From assembly GCF_004210735.1 (NCBI RefSeq), contig NZ_SDZL01000033.1, positions 1 to 32,591 of the forward strand: a stretch of 32,591 bases of DNA, given 5' to 3'. The position numbers were made by a program, and so were the translations under genes. This DNA comes from Brevundimonas sp. (GTDB taxonomy: Bacteria > Pseudomonadota > Alphaproteobacteria > Caulobacterales > Caulobacteraceae). Below, piece after piece: positions 25,831-32,591 of this stretch. The notes below the pieces were generated by a model, which had not been told where the DNA came from, searched no databases, and saw nothing but the letters and a program-made list of their open reading frames with translations. Positions within the stretch are counted from its first letter, which is position 1. Each line of letters starts with the position of its first letter.

Positions 25831-26850
25831 CTAGACGTCGTTGGCGGCCCGCGCGACGTCGTTCAGGTGCACACCCACCGTCTCGATGCGGCGTTGCCCC
25901 AGGGCGCGACGGTGGGCCAACAGTTCGGGCGAACCGGCGTCATAGTCGGCCATCAGGCGGCGCACGAACGACCCGTCGCGGACCTCGGCCAATACCTGAT
26001 CCATGGCGGCGCGCGAGGCGTCGTTGATGACGCGCGGCCCGGTCAGATAGGCGCCGTATTCCGCCGTGTTCGAGATGCGGCCAAAGGCGCCGGCCACACC
26101 CATCTGGTGCATCAGGTCCACCACCAGCTTCAGCTCATAGAAACACTCGAACCAGGCGACCTCGGGCGGATAGCCGGCCTGAACCAGCTTCATGAAGGCC
26201 GAATCCACCAGTTCGGCCGCGCCGCCGCACAGCACCACCTGCTCGCCGAACAGGTCGCTCTCGCACTCGTCCTTCATCGTCGTTTCCAGGATGCCCTTGC
26301 GCCCGCAGCCCAGCGCGGCGGCATAGGACAGGCCCAGCGCGTGGGCGTTGCCCGTCGCGTCCTGGTGCACGCCGAACAGGCAGAACACCCCCTCGCCCGC
26401 CTCAAACAGGTCGCGGATGCGCGGCCCGATCCCCTTGGGCGAGGCCAGGATGACGTCCAGATCCGCGCGCGGCGTCACCAGGCCGAACGACACCGACAGG
26501 CCGTGAGCGAAAATCAGGGCCGCGCCCGGCCGGATGTTCGGCTCGATCTCGTCCCGCCACAGGTCGCGGTGCGCCTCGTCCGACACCATGACCGCGACCA
26601 CGTCCGCGCCGCGGGTCGCCTGGCCCGCCGTCATGACCGCAAAGCCGTCGGCGTGCGCCCGGTCCCGCGTGGCCGAGCCTTCTTTCAGGCCCACCACGAT
26701 GTCCGCCACCCCACTGTCGCGCAGGTTCAGCGCATGGGTGCGCCCCTGGCTGCCATAGCCGATCACGGCCACGCGCCGGGCCCGGATAATCGACAGATCG
26801 CAATCCCGGTCATGGAACACCGGCAGGGATGGACTATTCTCTTGGGTCAT
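25831..26850 (-). CDS. divergent class I ketol-acid reductoisomerase
   Basis: Predicted to convert 2-acetolactate to 2,3-dihydroxyisovalerate (valine/isoleucine path) with NAD(P)H and Mg2+. 339 residues from the ATG at 26850; another ATG at 26862 adds four. The dinucleotide motif GYGSQG (31-36) and the key residues are present: His116 (FAHG), Asp199 and Glu203 (SDLFGEQ), Glu235 and Glu239 (FECFYELK), Ser260 (ISNTAEYG). It departs from usual IlvC in GRTHALN (not GHAHALN), LSVSFG after FAHG (not N(I/V)HFG), and SPKGIGPRIRDLFE (not APKGPGHxVR). No ilvB or ilvH is nearby. It may be a second copy with a shifted substrate or role, so I leave the ilvC symbol off. Confidence 0.85.
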   Translation of the reverse strand: MTQENSPSLPVFHDRDCDLSIIRARRVAVIGYGSQGRTHALNLRDSGVADIVVGLKEGSATRDRAHADGFAVMTAGQATRGADVVAVMVSDEAHRDLWRDEIEPNIRPGAALIFAHGLSVSFGLVTPRADLDVILASPKGIGPRIRDLFEAGEGVFCLFGVHQDATGNAHALGLSYAAALGCGRKGILETTMKDECESDLFGEQVVLCGGAAELVDSAFMKLVQAGYPPEVAWFECFYELKLVVDLMHQMGVAGAFGRISNTAEYGAYLTGPRVINDASRAAMDQVLAEVRDGSFVRRLMADYDAGSPELLAHRRALGQRRIETVGVHLNDVARAANDV

Positions 26851-27397
26851 GAGCCGGAACATAGACCCAACCGCCGTCGTCGCCTTCTGGAAAGAGGCCG
26901 GTCCCGACAAATGGTTCGCCAAGGATGAGGCGTTCGACGCCGACTTCCGCCGGCGATTCCACGACGCCCACGTCCTGGCGGCGCGACGCGAGCTCGAGCA
27001 CTGGGCCGAGTCGCCCTATGGCTCGCTGGGCCTGATGATCCTGCTGGACCAGTATCCGCGCAATGTGTTCCGCGGCACGGGGCACGCCTTCGCCACCGAC
27101 CCGCTGGCCCGCCATTTCGCCAGGCTGGCGCTGGACGAAAGCCATGATCGAGAGGTCGAACCGGAACTGCGCCGGTTCTTCTACCTGCCGTTCCAGCATT
27201 CTGAGGATATGCGCGACCAGGACCGGTCGCTGGCCCTGTTCCAGACGCTGGACCGCCCCGACGACGACCGCTGGGCCGAGCATCACCACGCCGTCATCGC
27301 CCGCTTCGGCCGCTTTCCCCACCGCAACCGCGCCCTGGGGCGCGAGACGACGCCGGACGAACAGCTGTTCCTGGATCAGGATGGATTCACAGGCTGA
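26849..27397 (+). CDS. DUF924 family protein
   Basis: Cytoplasmic all-helical protein of unknown function, 182 residues. Family marks: VVAFWKEAGPDKWFAKDEAFD at the start, LGLMILLDQYPRNVFRGTG in the middle, then DREVEPELRRFFYLPFQHSED. The ATG at 26849 overlaps the ATG of the opposing reductoisomerase (CATG, 26848-26851). No good ribosome site is seen. A TATTCT at 26835-26840 would place transcription start at the ATG, so the mRNA may be leaderless (inference). thyA follows after 70 bases. Confidence 0.92.
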   Translation: MSRNIDPTAVVAFWKEAGPDKWFAKDEAFDADFRRRFHDAHVLAARRELEHWAESPYGSLGLMILLDQYPRNVFRGTGHAFATDPLARHFARLALDESHDREVEPELRRFFYLPFQHSEDMRDQDRSLALFQTLDRPDDDRWAEHHHAVIARFGRFPHRNRALGRETTPDEQLFLDQDGFTG

Positions 27398-27467
27398 CGC
27401 CACGTTCCTGTGAGCAACCGAATCAGGGCCATGCCAAGGGGCGCGAATCGGCGCCATCCTGCAAACC

Positions 27468-28325
27468 ATGAACGCCCTGGCCCAGATCACCGACCTTCAG
27501 GCTCGCTCGGGCGCCGTCGCGGACGACCATCCGGAATGGCAGTATCTGAACCTGCTGCGCGACATCCTGGACAACGGCGCGCGGCGTGACGACCGCACGG
27601 GCACGGGCACACTGGGCGTGTTCGGCCGTCAGATGCGGTTCGACCTGTCCAAGGGCTTCCCGGTCCTGACGACCAAGAAGCTGCACCTGCGCAGCATCAT
27701 CGTCGAACTGCTGTGGTTCCTGCGCGGCGAGACCAACATCCGCTATCTAAAGGACAACGGCGTTCGCATCTGGGACGAATGGGCCGACGCCGAGGGCGAG
27801 CTGGGCCCCGTCTATGGCAAGCAGTGGCGGTCGTGGAGCGCGCCGGACGGCCGGATCATCGACCAGATCGAAAAGCTGGTTCAGGGGCTGAAGACCAACC
27901 CCAACAGCCGCCGCCACATCGTCACCGCCTGGAACCCGGCCGACGTCGACGACATGGCCCTGCCGCCCTGCCACTGCCTGTTCCAGTTCTTCGTCGCCGA
28001 CGGAAAGCTGAGCTGTCAGCTGTACCAGCGGTCGGCTGACGTCTTCCTGGGCGTGCCGTTCAACATCGCGTCGTATGCCCTGCTGACGATGATGCTGGCC
28101 CAGGTCGTGGGGCTGAAGCCGGGCGACTTCGTCCACACCTTCGGCGACGCCCACCTGTATCTGAACCACGTCGAACAGGCCGAGCTGCAACTGTCCCGCA
28201 CCCCCATGCCCCTGCCCACCATGACCATCGCCCCGCGCAACGACCTGGTCGCCTATGAATTGTCGGACTTCATGCTGGACGGTTATGAGGCCTGGCCGCA
28301 CATCAAGGCGGCGGTCGCGGTCTGA
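27468..28325 (+). CDS. thyA: thymidylate synthase ThyA
   Basis: Methylates dUMP to dTMP with methylene-tetrahydrofolate, giving dihydrofolate. It has 285 residues. The nucleophile Cys168 lies in [23 protein letters not shown] (dUMP phosphate Arg), [49 protein letters not shown] and [12 protein letters not shown] are all intact. The N-terminus is about 20 residues longer than E. coli ThyA; the ATG at 27468 is the only convincing start. It is followed after 4 bases by a MazG-like gene and then folA, which recycles the dihydrofolate it makes. Confidence 0.97.
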   Translation: MNALAQITDLQARSGAVADDHPEWQYLNLLRDILDNGARRDDRTGTGTLGVFGRQMRFDLSKGFPVLTTKKLHLRSIIVELLWFLRGETNIRYLKDNGVRIWDEWADAEGELGPVYGKQWRSWSAPDGRIIDQIEKLVQGLKTNPNSRRHIVTAWNPADVDDMALPPCHCLFQFFVADGKLSCQLYQRSADVFLGVPFNIASYALLTMMLAQVVGLKPGDFVHTFGDAHLYLNHVEQAELQLSRTPMPLPTMTIAPRNDLVAYELSDFMLDGYEAWPHIKAAVAV

Positions 28326-28329
28326 CGCC

Positions 28330-28626
28330 ATGGATCTGGCCGACCTCAGCGCCTCTGTCGCGCGCATCTCCGACATCTACGCGCGCGAACATTCCATCGA
28401 CCGTGACCGCGACTGGGCCCTGCTGAAGCTGCAGGAAGAACTGGGCGAGCTGACGGCCGAGCATCTGCGGCTGTCAGGCCGGGCGCGCGGCGCGCCGGAC
28501 GCCACGGCGCTGGGCGACGAGGCGGCGGACGTGCTGGGCATGCTGCTGATCTATTGCGACCGGGCCGGGGTCGACATCGAACAGGCTATGCAGCGCAAAT
28601 GGCTGAAATGGCTGGAGACCGCCTGA
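28330..28626 (+). CDS. MazG-like nucleotide pyrophosphohydrolase
   Basis: Small all-alpha NTP pyrophosphatase, 98 residues, probably removing unwanted (d)NTPs. The metal-binding pattern is visible: Glu36/Glu37 and Glu40 in LQEELGEL, then Glu64 and Asp67 in GDEAADVLGML. This matches MazG/dUTPase-superfamily proteins of single-domain length. The ATG at 28330 lies 4 bases after the thyA stop, and its stop overlaps the folA ATG as TGATG. The position between thyA and folA suggests nucleotide-pool cleaning linked to thymidylate synthesis. The exact substrate is unknown. Confidence 0.85.
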   Translation: MDLADLSASVARISDIYAREHSIDRDRDWALLKLQEELGELTAEHLRLSGRARGAPDATALGDEAADVLGMLLIYCDRAGVDIEQAMQRKWLKWLETA

Positions 28627-29153
28627 TGCCCTTGCCCCATATCGCCATCGTCGTCGCGCGCGGCTCCAACGGCGTGATCGGGCGCGAGGGGGATCTGCCC
28701 TGGCGGCTGCGGTCGGACCTGCAGCGGTTCAAGGCGTTGACCATGGGCAAGCCCTGCATCATGGGCCGCAAGACGTGGGAGAGCTTGCCGCTGAAGCCCC
28801 TGCCCGGCCGGCTGAACATCGTGCTGACGCGCGACGAATCCTATGAGGCCGAGGGCATGGCCAAGGGCGCGCTGGTCTGCGCGACGCTGGACGAGGCGCT
28901 GTCGATCGCGCGCGAGCATGCGGCCGAGGATGAAGTGGACGAGGTCTGCGTCATCGGCGGCGCCGCCCTGTTCCAGGCGGTCCTGCCGCGCGCCAAACGG
29001 CTGTATCTGACCGAGGTGGACGCGGCGCCTGACGGCGACGTGCGTTTTCCAGCGTTCGACGAGACGGACTTTGTCGAGGTATCGTCAGAACAGTTTCCGG
29101 CGGGCGAGAAAGACGATCACGCCTTCGTCTTCCGCGTGCTGGACCGTCGCTGA
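28626..29153 (+). CDS. folA: dihydrofolate reductase
   Basis: Reduces dihydrofolate to tetrahydrofolate with NADPH; target of trimethoprim. It has 175 residues. Marks are IAIVVARGSNGVIGREGDLPW (7-26), catalytic Asp31 in PWRLRSDLQRFK, MGKPCIMGRKTWESLP, PGRLNIVLTR and the NADPH-binding VCVIGGAALF. The ATG at 28626 overlaps the stop of the MazG-like gene by one base; longer in-frame openings run into that gene. It completes the thyA-mazG-folA block. Confidence 0.97.
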   Translation: MPLPHIAIVVARGSNGVIGREGDLPWRLRSDLQRFKALTMGKPCIMGRKTWESLPLKPLPGRLNIVLTRDESYEAEGMAKGALVCATLDEALSIAREHAAEDEVDEVCVIGGAALFQAVLPRAKRLYLTEVDAAPDGDVRFPAFDETDFVEVSSEQFPAGEKDDHAFVFRVLDRR

Positions 29154-29182
29154 ACTGTCTTTGGCCTGATGGGGAGATTCCC

Positions 29183-29503
29183 ATGCTCGTAACCACCACC
29201 AACGACCTCGCCGGACACCGGATCGTGCGCCATCTGGGTATGGTGCGCGGCATCACCGTGCGGTCGCGAAACGTCGTGTCGGACGCCATCGGCGGAGTGC
29301 AGTCGATGCTGGGCGGCCGCGTCGGCGTCTATGTGAAACTGGCCGAGACGGCGCGGCAGGAAGCGTATGAGGATCTGGTCGCCCACGCTCGCGACATGGG
29401 CGCCAACGCCATCCTGGCCATGCGCTACGACGCCAACGAGATCATGCCCGGCGTGACCGAGGTCCTCGCCTATGGCTCGGCAGTGGTGGTGGAACCCGCG
29501 TGA
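29183..29503 (+). CDS. YbjQ family protein (UPF0145, heavy-metal-binding-domain type)
   Basis: Small cytoplasmic protein of unknown function, 106 residues, forming pentameric rings in known structures. Typical stretches: VTTTNDLAGHRIVRHLGMVRG, VVSDAIGGVQSMLGGRVGVY, then AETARQEAYEDLVAHARDMGAN and a final beta strand TEVLAYGSAVVVEP. GGGGAGATTCCC precedes the ATG. Its stop overlaps the next gene's ATG by one base (29503). Confidence 0.93.
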   Translation: MLVTTTNDLAGHRIVRHLGMVRGITVRSRNVVSDAIGGVQSMLGGRVGVYVKLAETARQEAYEDLVAHARDMGANAILAMRYDANEIMPGVTEVLAYGSAVVVEPA

Positions 29504-29904
29504 TGCGCGCGGCCCTGATCGCGGCGGTAATGGCGTCCATGGCGACGCCCACGTGGGCCGAACTGCCGCCCTATGTCTATGAGCGCGCGCGGGCCGAGGC
29601 TGACACAGTGATGATCATCGCGGTGCACGAGGTCGCTGGGCTGGCCGATGGTCAGGCCCGCGGAACGTGCGTGGTGCGCGGCGTGATCGAAGAGGTTCAA
29701 CGCGGCGACCGCCACGCGCTCGGCGATGAGGTGGCGGTGGATACGCCCTGCATCGGGCCGACCTATCAGTCCATGCCCGGCCCGTTTCCCGGCTATGACG
29801 CGCAGGCGCTGAAGGCGATGCAGCGGGCGCTGGTGTTCCTGAAAGACGGCGAACTGGTCGCCCGCGGACTGGAAGATCAATCGTCGCCCGTCGCGACGCA
29901 GTAG
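29503..29904 (+). CDS. exported small protein of unknown function
   Basis: 133 residues from the ATG at 29503. A signal peptide MRAALIAAVMASMATPTWA ends at about residue 19. The mature part has two cysteines (TCVVRG, TPCIGP) that could form a disulfide, beta-rich segments, and LKAMQRALVFLKDGELVARG near the end. No family recognised. It overlaps the ybjQ stop (TGATG), so it is co-translated with it, and it converges on the mrp gene with a 2-base gap between the stops. A GTG at 29500 is an alternative start. Confidence 0.75.
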   Translation: MRAALIAAVMASMATPTWAELPPYVYERARAEADTVMIIAVHEVAGLADGQARGTCVVRGVIEEVQRGDRHALGDEVAVDTPCIGPTYQSMPGPFPGYDAQALKAMQRALVFLKDGELVARGLEDQSSPVATQ

Positions 29905-29906
29905 GC

Positions 29907-30974
29907 TTATAGCCCGAGCCCCTCGGCCACCCGCTGTGCGATGGCGGCGAAGGCGCGGGCCGCGTCAGAGTCCGGCGCGTCGACGACCAGCGGCCGCCCC
30001 GCGTCACCGGCCACGCGTAGCGCCGCGTCCAGCGGCAGATCGCCCAGGAAGGGCACGCCCAACCGCCCGGCTTCAGCCTCGGCCCCGCCTCTACCAAAGA
30101 CGTCGCCGCTCATGTTCTCGATCAGGCCCAGGGTCGGCACGCCGACCTTCTGGAACAGGGTGTGGGCGCGGCGAGCGTCGGCCAGCGCCACCTCTTGCGG
30201 TGTCGAGACGATGACCACACCGTCCAGCGGCGTCTTCTGGATCAGCGTCAGCTGCACGTCGCCGGTGCCGGGCGGCAGGTCGACCACCAGCACGTCCAGT
30301 GGCGCCGCTTCGGTTCCCCAGCGGGTCTGGGTCAGCATCTGGGTGATAGCCTGCGACGCCATGGGCCCGCGCCAGATCATGGCGTCGTCCGCCTTGGTCA
30401 GCAGGCCGACGGACATGGCCTTCAGGCCATGGGCTACGTGCGGGACGATGGCTCCGTCCTCATAGGCAGGCTGGCCCGACAGGCCCAGCATGGTCGGCGC
30501 CGAGGGGCCATAGACGTCGGCGTCCAGCAGGCCGACCGACAGGCCGCGCGCCGCCAAGGCCGCAGCAAGGTTCACCGCCACGGTCGATTTGCCGACCCCA
30601 CCCTTGCCCGAGGCGATGGCCAGGACGCGGCGGACGTGGGCCGGGCGCTCGGTCGGAACCGGGGCCTTGGGTCGCCCCTGGTCAGCGGCGGCTTTCGACA
30701 ACGAGGCCGTGCGGCGCGGCGGCGTGGCGACCGCCTCGGCCGTCAGCACCACCGAGACGCGCGCAACACCCGGCATGGCCTTCAGCGCCGCCTCGGCCGC
30801 GTCTCGCACCGGTGCGTAAAGCGCGGTGTCCGTCGCCGGGACCTCCAGCACGAAACCGGCGCGATCCTCACCCACGACCAGCCCCTGAACCAGGCCGGCG
30901 GTCGCCAGCCCCTGCCCGGATTTCGGGTCGATGACGGTGTCGAGGACGGACAGGACGGCGGACTTGTCGATCAA
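29907..30974 (-). CDS. Mrp/ApbC-type P-loop ATPase (Fe-S carrier family), cysteine-free
   Basis: Member of the Mrp/Nbp35 ATPase family, which binds and passes on iron-sulfur clusters. 355 residues from the TTG at 30974, which has AAGGAG 7 bases upstream. The N-terminal MIP18/DUF59 domain is at about 3-75 (LDTVIDPKSGQGLATAGLV), then a Pro/Lys/Arg linker. The deviant Walker A ASGKGGVGKST is at 121-131, followed by LLDADVYGPSAPTMLGL and VVDLPPGTGDVQLT. The usual CxxC cluster motif after ENMS is absent: the chain runs ENMSGDVFGRGGAEAEAG. I find no cysteine anywhere in the protein. It may therefore work without directly holding a cluster. Confidence 0.9.
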   Translation of the reverse strand: MIDKSAVLSVLDTVIDPKSGQGLATAGLVQGLVVGEDRAGFVLEVPATDTALYAPVRDAAEAALKAMPGVARVSVVLTAEAVATPPRRTASLSKAAADQGRPKAPVPTERPAHVRRVLAIASGKGGVGKSTVAVNLAAALAARGLSVGLLDADVYGPSAPTMLGLSGQPAYEDGAIVPHVAHGLKAMSVGLLTKADDAMIWRGPMASQAITQMLTQTRWGTEAAPLDVLVVDLPPGTGDVQLTLIQKTPLDGVVIVSTPQEVALADARRAHTLFQKVGVPTLGLIENMSGDVFGRGGAEAEAGRLGVPFLGDLPLDAALRVAGDAGRPLVVDAPDSDAARAFAAIAQRVAEGLGL

Positions 30975-31051
30975 GGCAGGTCTCCTTGGCCCTTGCCGGG
31001 CCGGTCGCGGGCGTTCTATCGCCGTCCGGTCCCGTCCGCGAGCCCGATCCT

Positions 31052-31918
31052 TTGCCGCAAGCACCGCACATCACCCTGATCGCCGGGCCGACAGCCTCGG
31101 GCAAGTCGCGGTTGGCGCTGGATATGGCCCGGCAGAGCGGCGCCGTGATCATCAACGCCGACAGCCAGCAACTGTATGGCGACCTTCGGGTGCTGACCGC
31201 CCGCCCCTCAGTCGAGGAGGAGGCGCAGGCTGAACACCGCCTGTACGGCGTGGCCGATGCGGCCGAGGCGTGGTCGGTCGGGCGATGGAGCCGGGCGGCG
31301 CTGGCGCTGCTGGCTGAACTGGACGGGCGTCCCGCGATCCTTGTCGGCGGCACGGGCCTGTATTTCACAGCCTTGACTAAAGGGTTGGCTGAAATTCCTG
31401 CTGTGCCGGATGTGGTGCGCGACGCGGTGCAGGCGCGTTTCGACAGCGAGGGCGAAGCGGCGGTTCGCCGTGCCCTGTCGGCCGTCGATCTGGCGGCTGA
31501 GACCCGGATCGAGGCCGGCGACCGGCAGCGACTGGTCCGCGCCCTGTCGGTGGCCGAAGCGACGGGCCGCCCGCTCAGCGACTGGACTGCGGACACCACA
31601 CCGCTACTGGCGCCCGGATCATGGAGCGGGCTGGTGATCGAGCCGGACCGCGAGCGGCTGTACGCCGCCTGTGACGCACGGGTCGACCTGATGCTGGCAG
31701 GTGACGCTCTGAACGAGGTACGGACGCTGATCGCGCGCGACCTGTCACCCGACCTGCCGGCGATGAAGGCTGTCGGCGTGCGCGAACTGGCCGTCCATCT
31801 GGCGGGCGAACTGACGCTGGGCGACGCCGCCGCCGCCTTGAAACAGGCCACCCGCAACTACGCCAAGCGCCAGTTGACCTGGTTCCGCAACCAGACGCCG
31901 GGCTGGAGGCGAGTCTAA
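31052..31918 (+). CDS. miaA: tRNA dimethylallyltransferase MiaA
   Basis: Transfers an isopentenyl group to A37 of tRNAs reading UNN codons. It has 288 residues from the TTG at 31052. Seen are the P-loop IAGPTASGKSRLAL, INADSQQLYGDL (catalytic Asp and tRNA contacts), AEHRLYGV, LVGGTGLYFTALTKGL, RQRLVRALSVAEATGRPLS, MKAVGVRELAVHL and the ending YAKRQLTWFRNQ. The frame is open upstream to a TTG at 30986, which would add 22 residues of Pro/Gly-rich sequence; the shorter start fits the family better but has a weak ribosome site. Divergent from mrp. Its stop shares bases with the opposing lipoprotein stop. Confidence 0.93.
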   Translation: MPQAPHITLIAGPTASGKSRLALDMARQSGAVIINADSQQLYGDLRVLTARPSVEEEAQAEHRLYGVADAAEAWSVGRWSRAALALLAELDGRPAILVGGTGLYFTALTKGLAEIPAVPDVVRDAVQARFDSEGEAAVRRALSAVDLAAETRIEAGDRQRLVRALSVAEATGRPLSDWTADTTPLLAPGSWSGLVIEPDRERLYAACDARVDLMLAGDALNEVRTLIARDLSPDLPAMKAVGVRELAVHLAGELTLGDAAAALKQATRNYAKRQLTWFRNQTPGWRRV

Positions 31919-32304
31919 CGGCGGCCTGTGAGGCCCGAGACAGACGAGTCTGTGATCGGACCTGACAAGGTCGCGATACAGGTCTGGGACACCGGCGAAC
32001 CTTCAAGAATCCTCACTCGCACCTGCTGGCCCGGGCACATGCGTGGACCGCTGCTGTTATGCGGAGCGAGGGTCAGACCGCCCACGCCAGGGCTGAAGCA
32101 GTCGGCTGATGTGGTCAGACCAAACACATAGTTGCGCTGGGATTGCACATAAGCCTCGCGGCTACCCTTGACGTTGAAATTGATGATCTGGCCTGACTCG
32201 AAACACTGGCCCGCTGTGGAAGCCGTAACGGCGCCCTGATCACGGTCCGCCATCGGGGCGCAGGCCGCCAATGCGAGAATGGGCAGCAGGACCAACGTTC
32301 TCAT
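31915..32304 (-). CDS. DUF6491-like lipoprotein
   Basis: 129 residues. A lipoprotein signal MRTLVLLPILALAAC gives acylation at Cys15 (lipobox LAAC). The mature part has two or more Cys pairs (QCFESGQIINF, DCFSPG, MCPGQQ, TCIATL). The pattern CF...I..F, a Tyr-containing strand (RNYVFGLTTSADCF) and a final Cys resembles DUF6491, small lipoproteins frequent in Caulobacterales and relatives. Function unknown; a periplasmic-side membrane anchor is likely. GGAGAG precedes the ATG at 32304. The stop (TAG, 31915-31917) overlaps the miaA stop tail-to-tail. Confidence 0.8.
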   Translation of the reverse strand: MRTLVLLPILALAACAPMADRDQGAVTASTAGQCFESGQIINFNVKGSREAYVQSQRNYVFGLTTSADCFSPGVGGLTLAPHNSSGPRMCPGQQVRVRILEGSPVSQTCIATLSGPITDSSVSGLTGRR

Positions 32305-32404
32305 TGCAATCTCTCCTCAGGTTGCACCGATCATAGCCCAAGCGGCTGTTGCTGAGAAACCGTCGCTAGCAGAAGAAGTTGCCCGCCTTTACCGACAGCG
32401 CCTC

Positions 32405-32433
32405 TTGGAAGCGGCTGTCCGCTGGCCTATATT
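32405..32433 (+). promoter_or_regulatory. promoter of ssrA
   Basis: TTGGAA (32405-32410), 17-base spacer, TATATT (32428-32433). The predicted start, 7 bases on at about 32440, is exactly where the first tmRNA hairpin begins. Confidence 0.65.
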
Positions 32434-32439
32434 CGGCAG

Positions 32440-32591
32440 GTCCGGGTTCGCCCGGACTATGGCGATAAACGCGCCTGTAATAAGCGGACCGGACCCGGGT
32501 GCGATTCCCGGCGGCTCCACCATTTCCTCCCGTGTATCGGCGGGCGGTGCGGGGCCGACTAGCATCGACGGACGTGTAAAGAGGATTGCTT
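32440..32591 (+). ncRNA. ssrA: tmRNA, circularly permuted two-piece form (3' part cut by window edge)
   Basis: Rescues stalled ribosomes by acting as tRNA-Ala and then as a short tag message. The acceptor piece comes first: a perfect hairpin GTCCGGG-TTCG-CCCGGAC (32440-32457), a T arm CCGGG-TGCGATT-CCCGG (32495-32511), the acceptor strand CGGCTCC (32512-32518), then A and CCA (32520-32522). After a 28-nt intervening segment (32523-32550) the coding piece starts with GGGGCCG (32551-32557), which pairs with CGGCTCC. The third pair is G-U, the identity element for alanyl-tRNA synthetase. The following D-arm region (CTAGCATCGACGGACG) fits tmRNA. The tag reading frame lies beyond the window. This permuted form is known in Alphaproteobacteria. 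Confidence 0.93.

Overview
This is an ordinary, gene-dense, GC-rich chromosomal stretch of an alphaproteobacterium, most probably from the Caulobacteraceae and possibly Brevundimonas. The strongest pointer is at the right edge: a circularly permuted tmRNA gene, with the acceptor piece ahead of the coding piece, which is the known alphaproteobacterial arrangement. Promoters of the TTGCxx / TAxxxx type, frequent TTG starts, the PII-glutamine synthetase pair and a bdhA-patatin pair agree with this. The genus is inferred from general resemblance. No phage, insertion sequence, integrase, CRISPR array or defence island was seen.

Layout: 1-4.3 kb has hrpB (minus, cut by the window edge), an APC amino-acid permease with a strong terminator, and tRNA-Leu(UAG). 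4.3-7.1 kb is nitrogen control: a lone NAD(P)H-hydrate dehydratase diverges from glnB and glnA. 7.1-9.1 kb (minus) is tatA-tatB-tatC followed by an overlooked 57-residue ORF whose stop lies in the glnA terminator T-tract. 9.2-11.5 kb has rnhA, facing an SPFH-NfeD membrane operon with a small exported ORF at its end. 11.5-16.4 kb has a Nudix hydrolase, an FAD-linked oxidase, yaaA, bdhA and a patatin phospholipase, closed by REP-like palindromes. 16.5-20.7 kb has a Sua5-type tRNA modification enzyme coupled to cytochrome b561, a large acyl-CoA dehydrogenase and a trypsin-fold protease. 20.7-25.3 kb has an exported S9 oligopeptidase coupled to a GNAT acetyltransferase, then a possible metal-linked pair (small CCxxC protein plus a His-rich putative outer-membrane protein). 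25.4-25.8 kb has tRNA-Pro(CGG) and tRNA-Gln(UUG). 25.8-29.9 kb has a divergent ketol-acid reductoisomerase head-to-head with a DUF924 gene, then thyA, a MazG-like gene and folA (thymidylate/folate and nucleotide clean-up), a YbjQ protein and an exported small protein. 29.9-32.6 kb has a cysteine-free Mrp/ApbC ATPase diverging from miaA, a DUF6491 lipoprotein and the permuted ssrA gene.

The region is tightly packed. Three convergent pairs share stop-codon bases (9641-9644, 19883-19886, 31915-31918), one divergent pair shares start-codon bases (26848-26851), and several same-strand pairs overlap as ATGA, GTGA or TGATG. I see no clearly new multi-gene system. The best leads are the cysteine-free Mrp, the divergent reductoisomerase with its overlapping head-to-head start, the putative metal pair, the 57-residue ORF after tatC, and the small exported ORF after nfeD.
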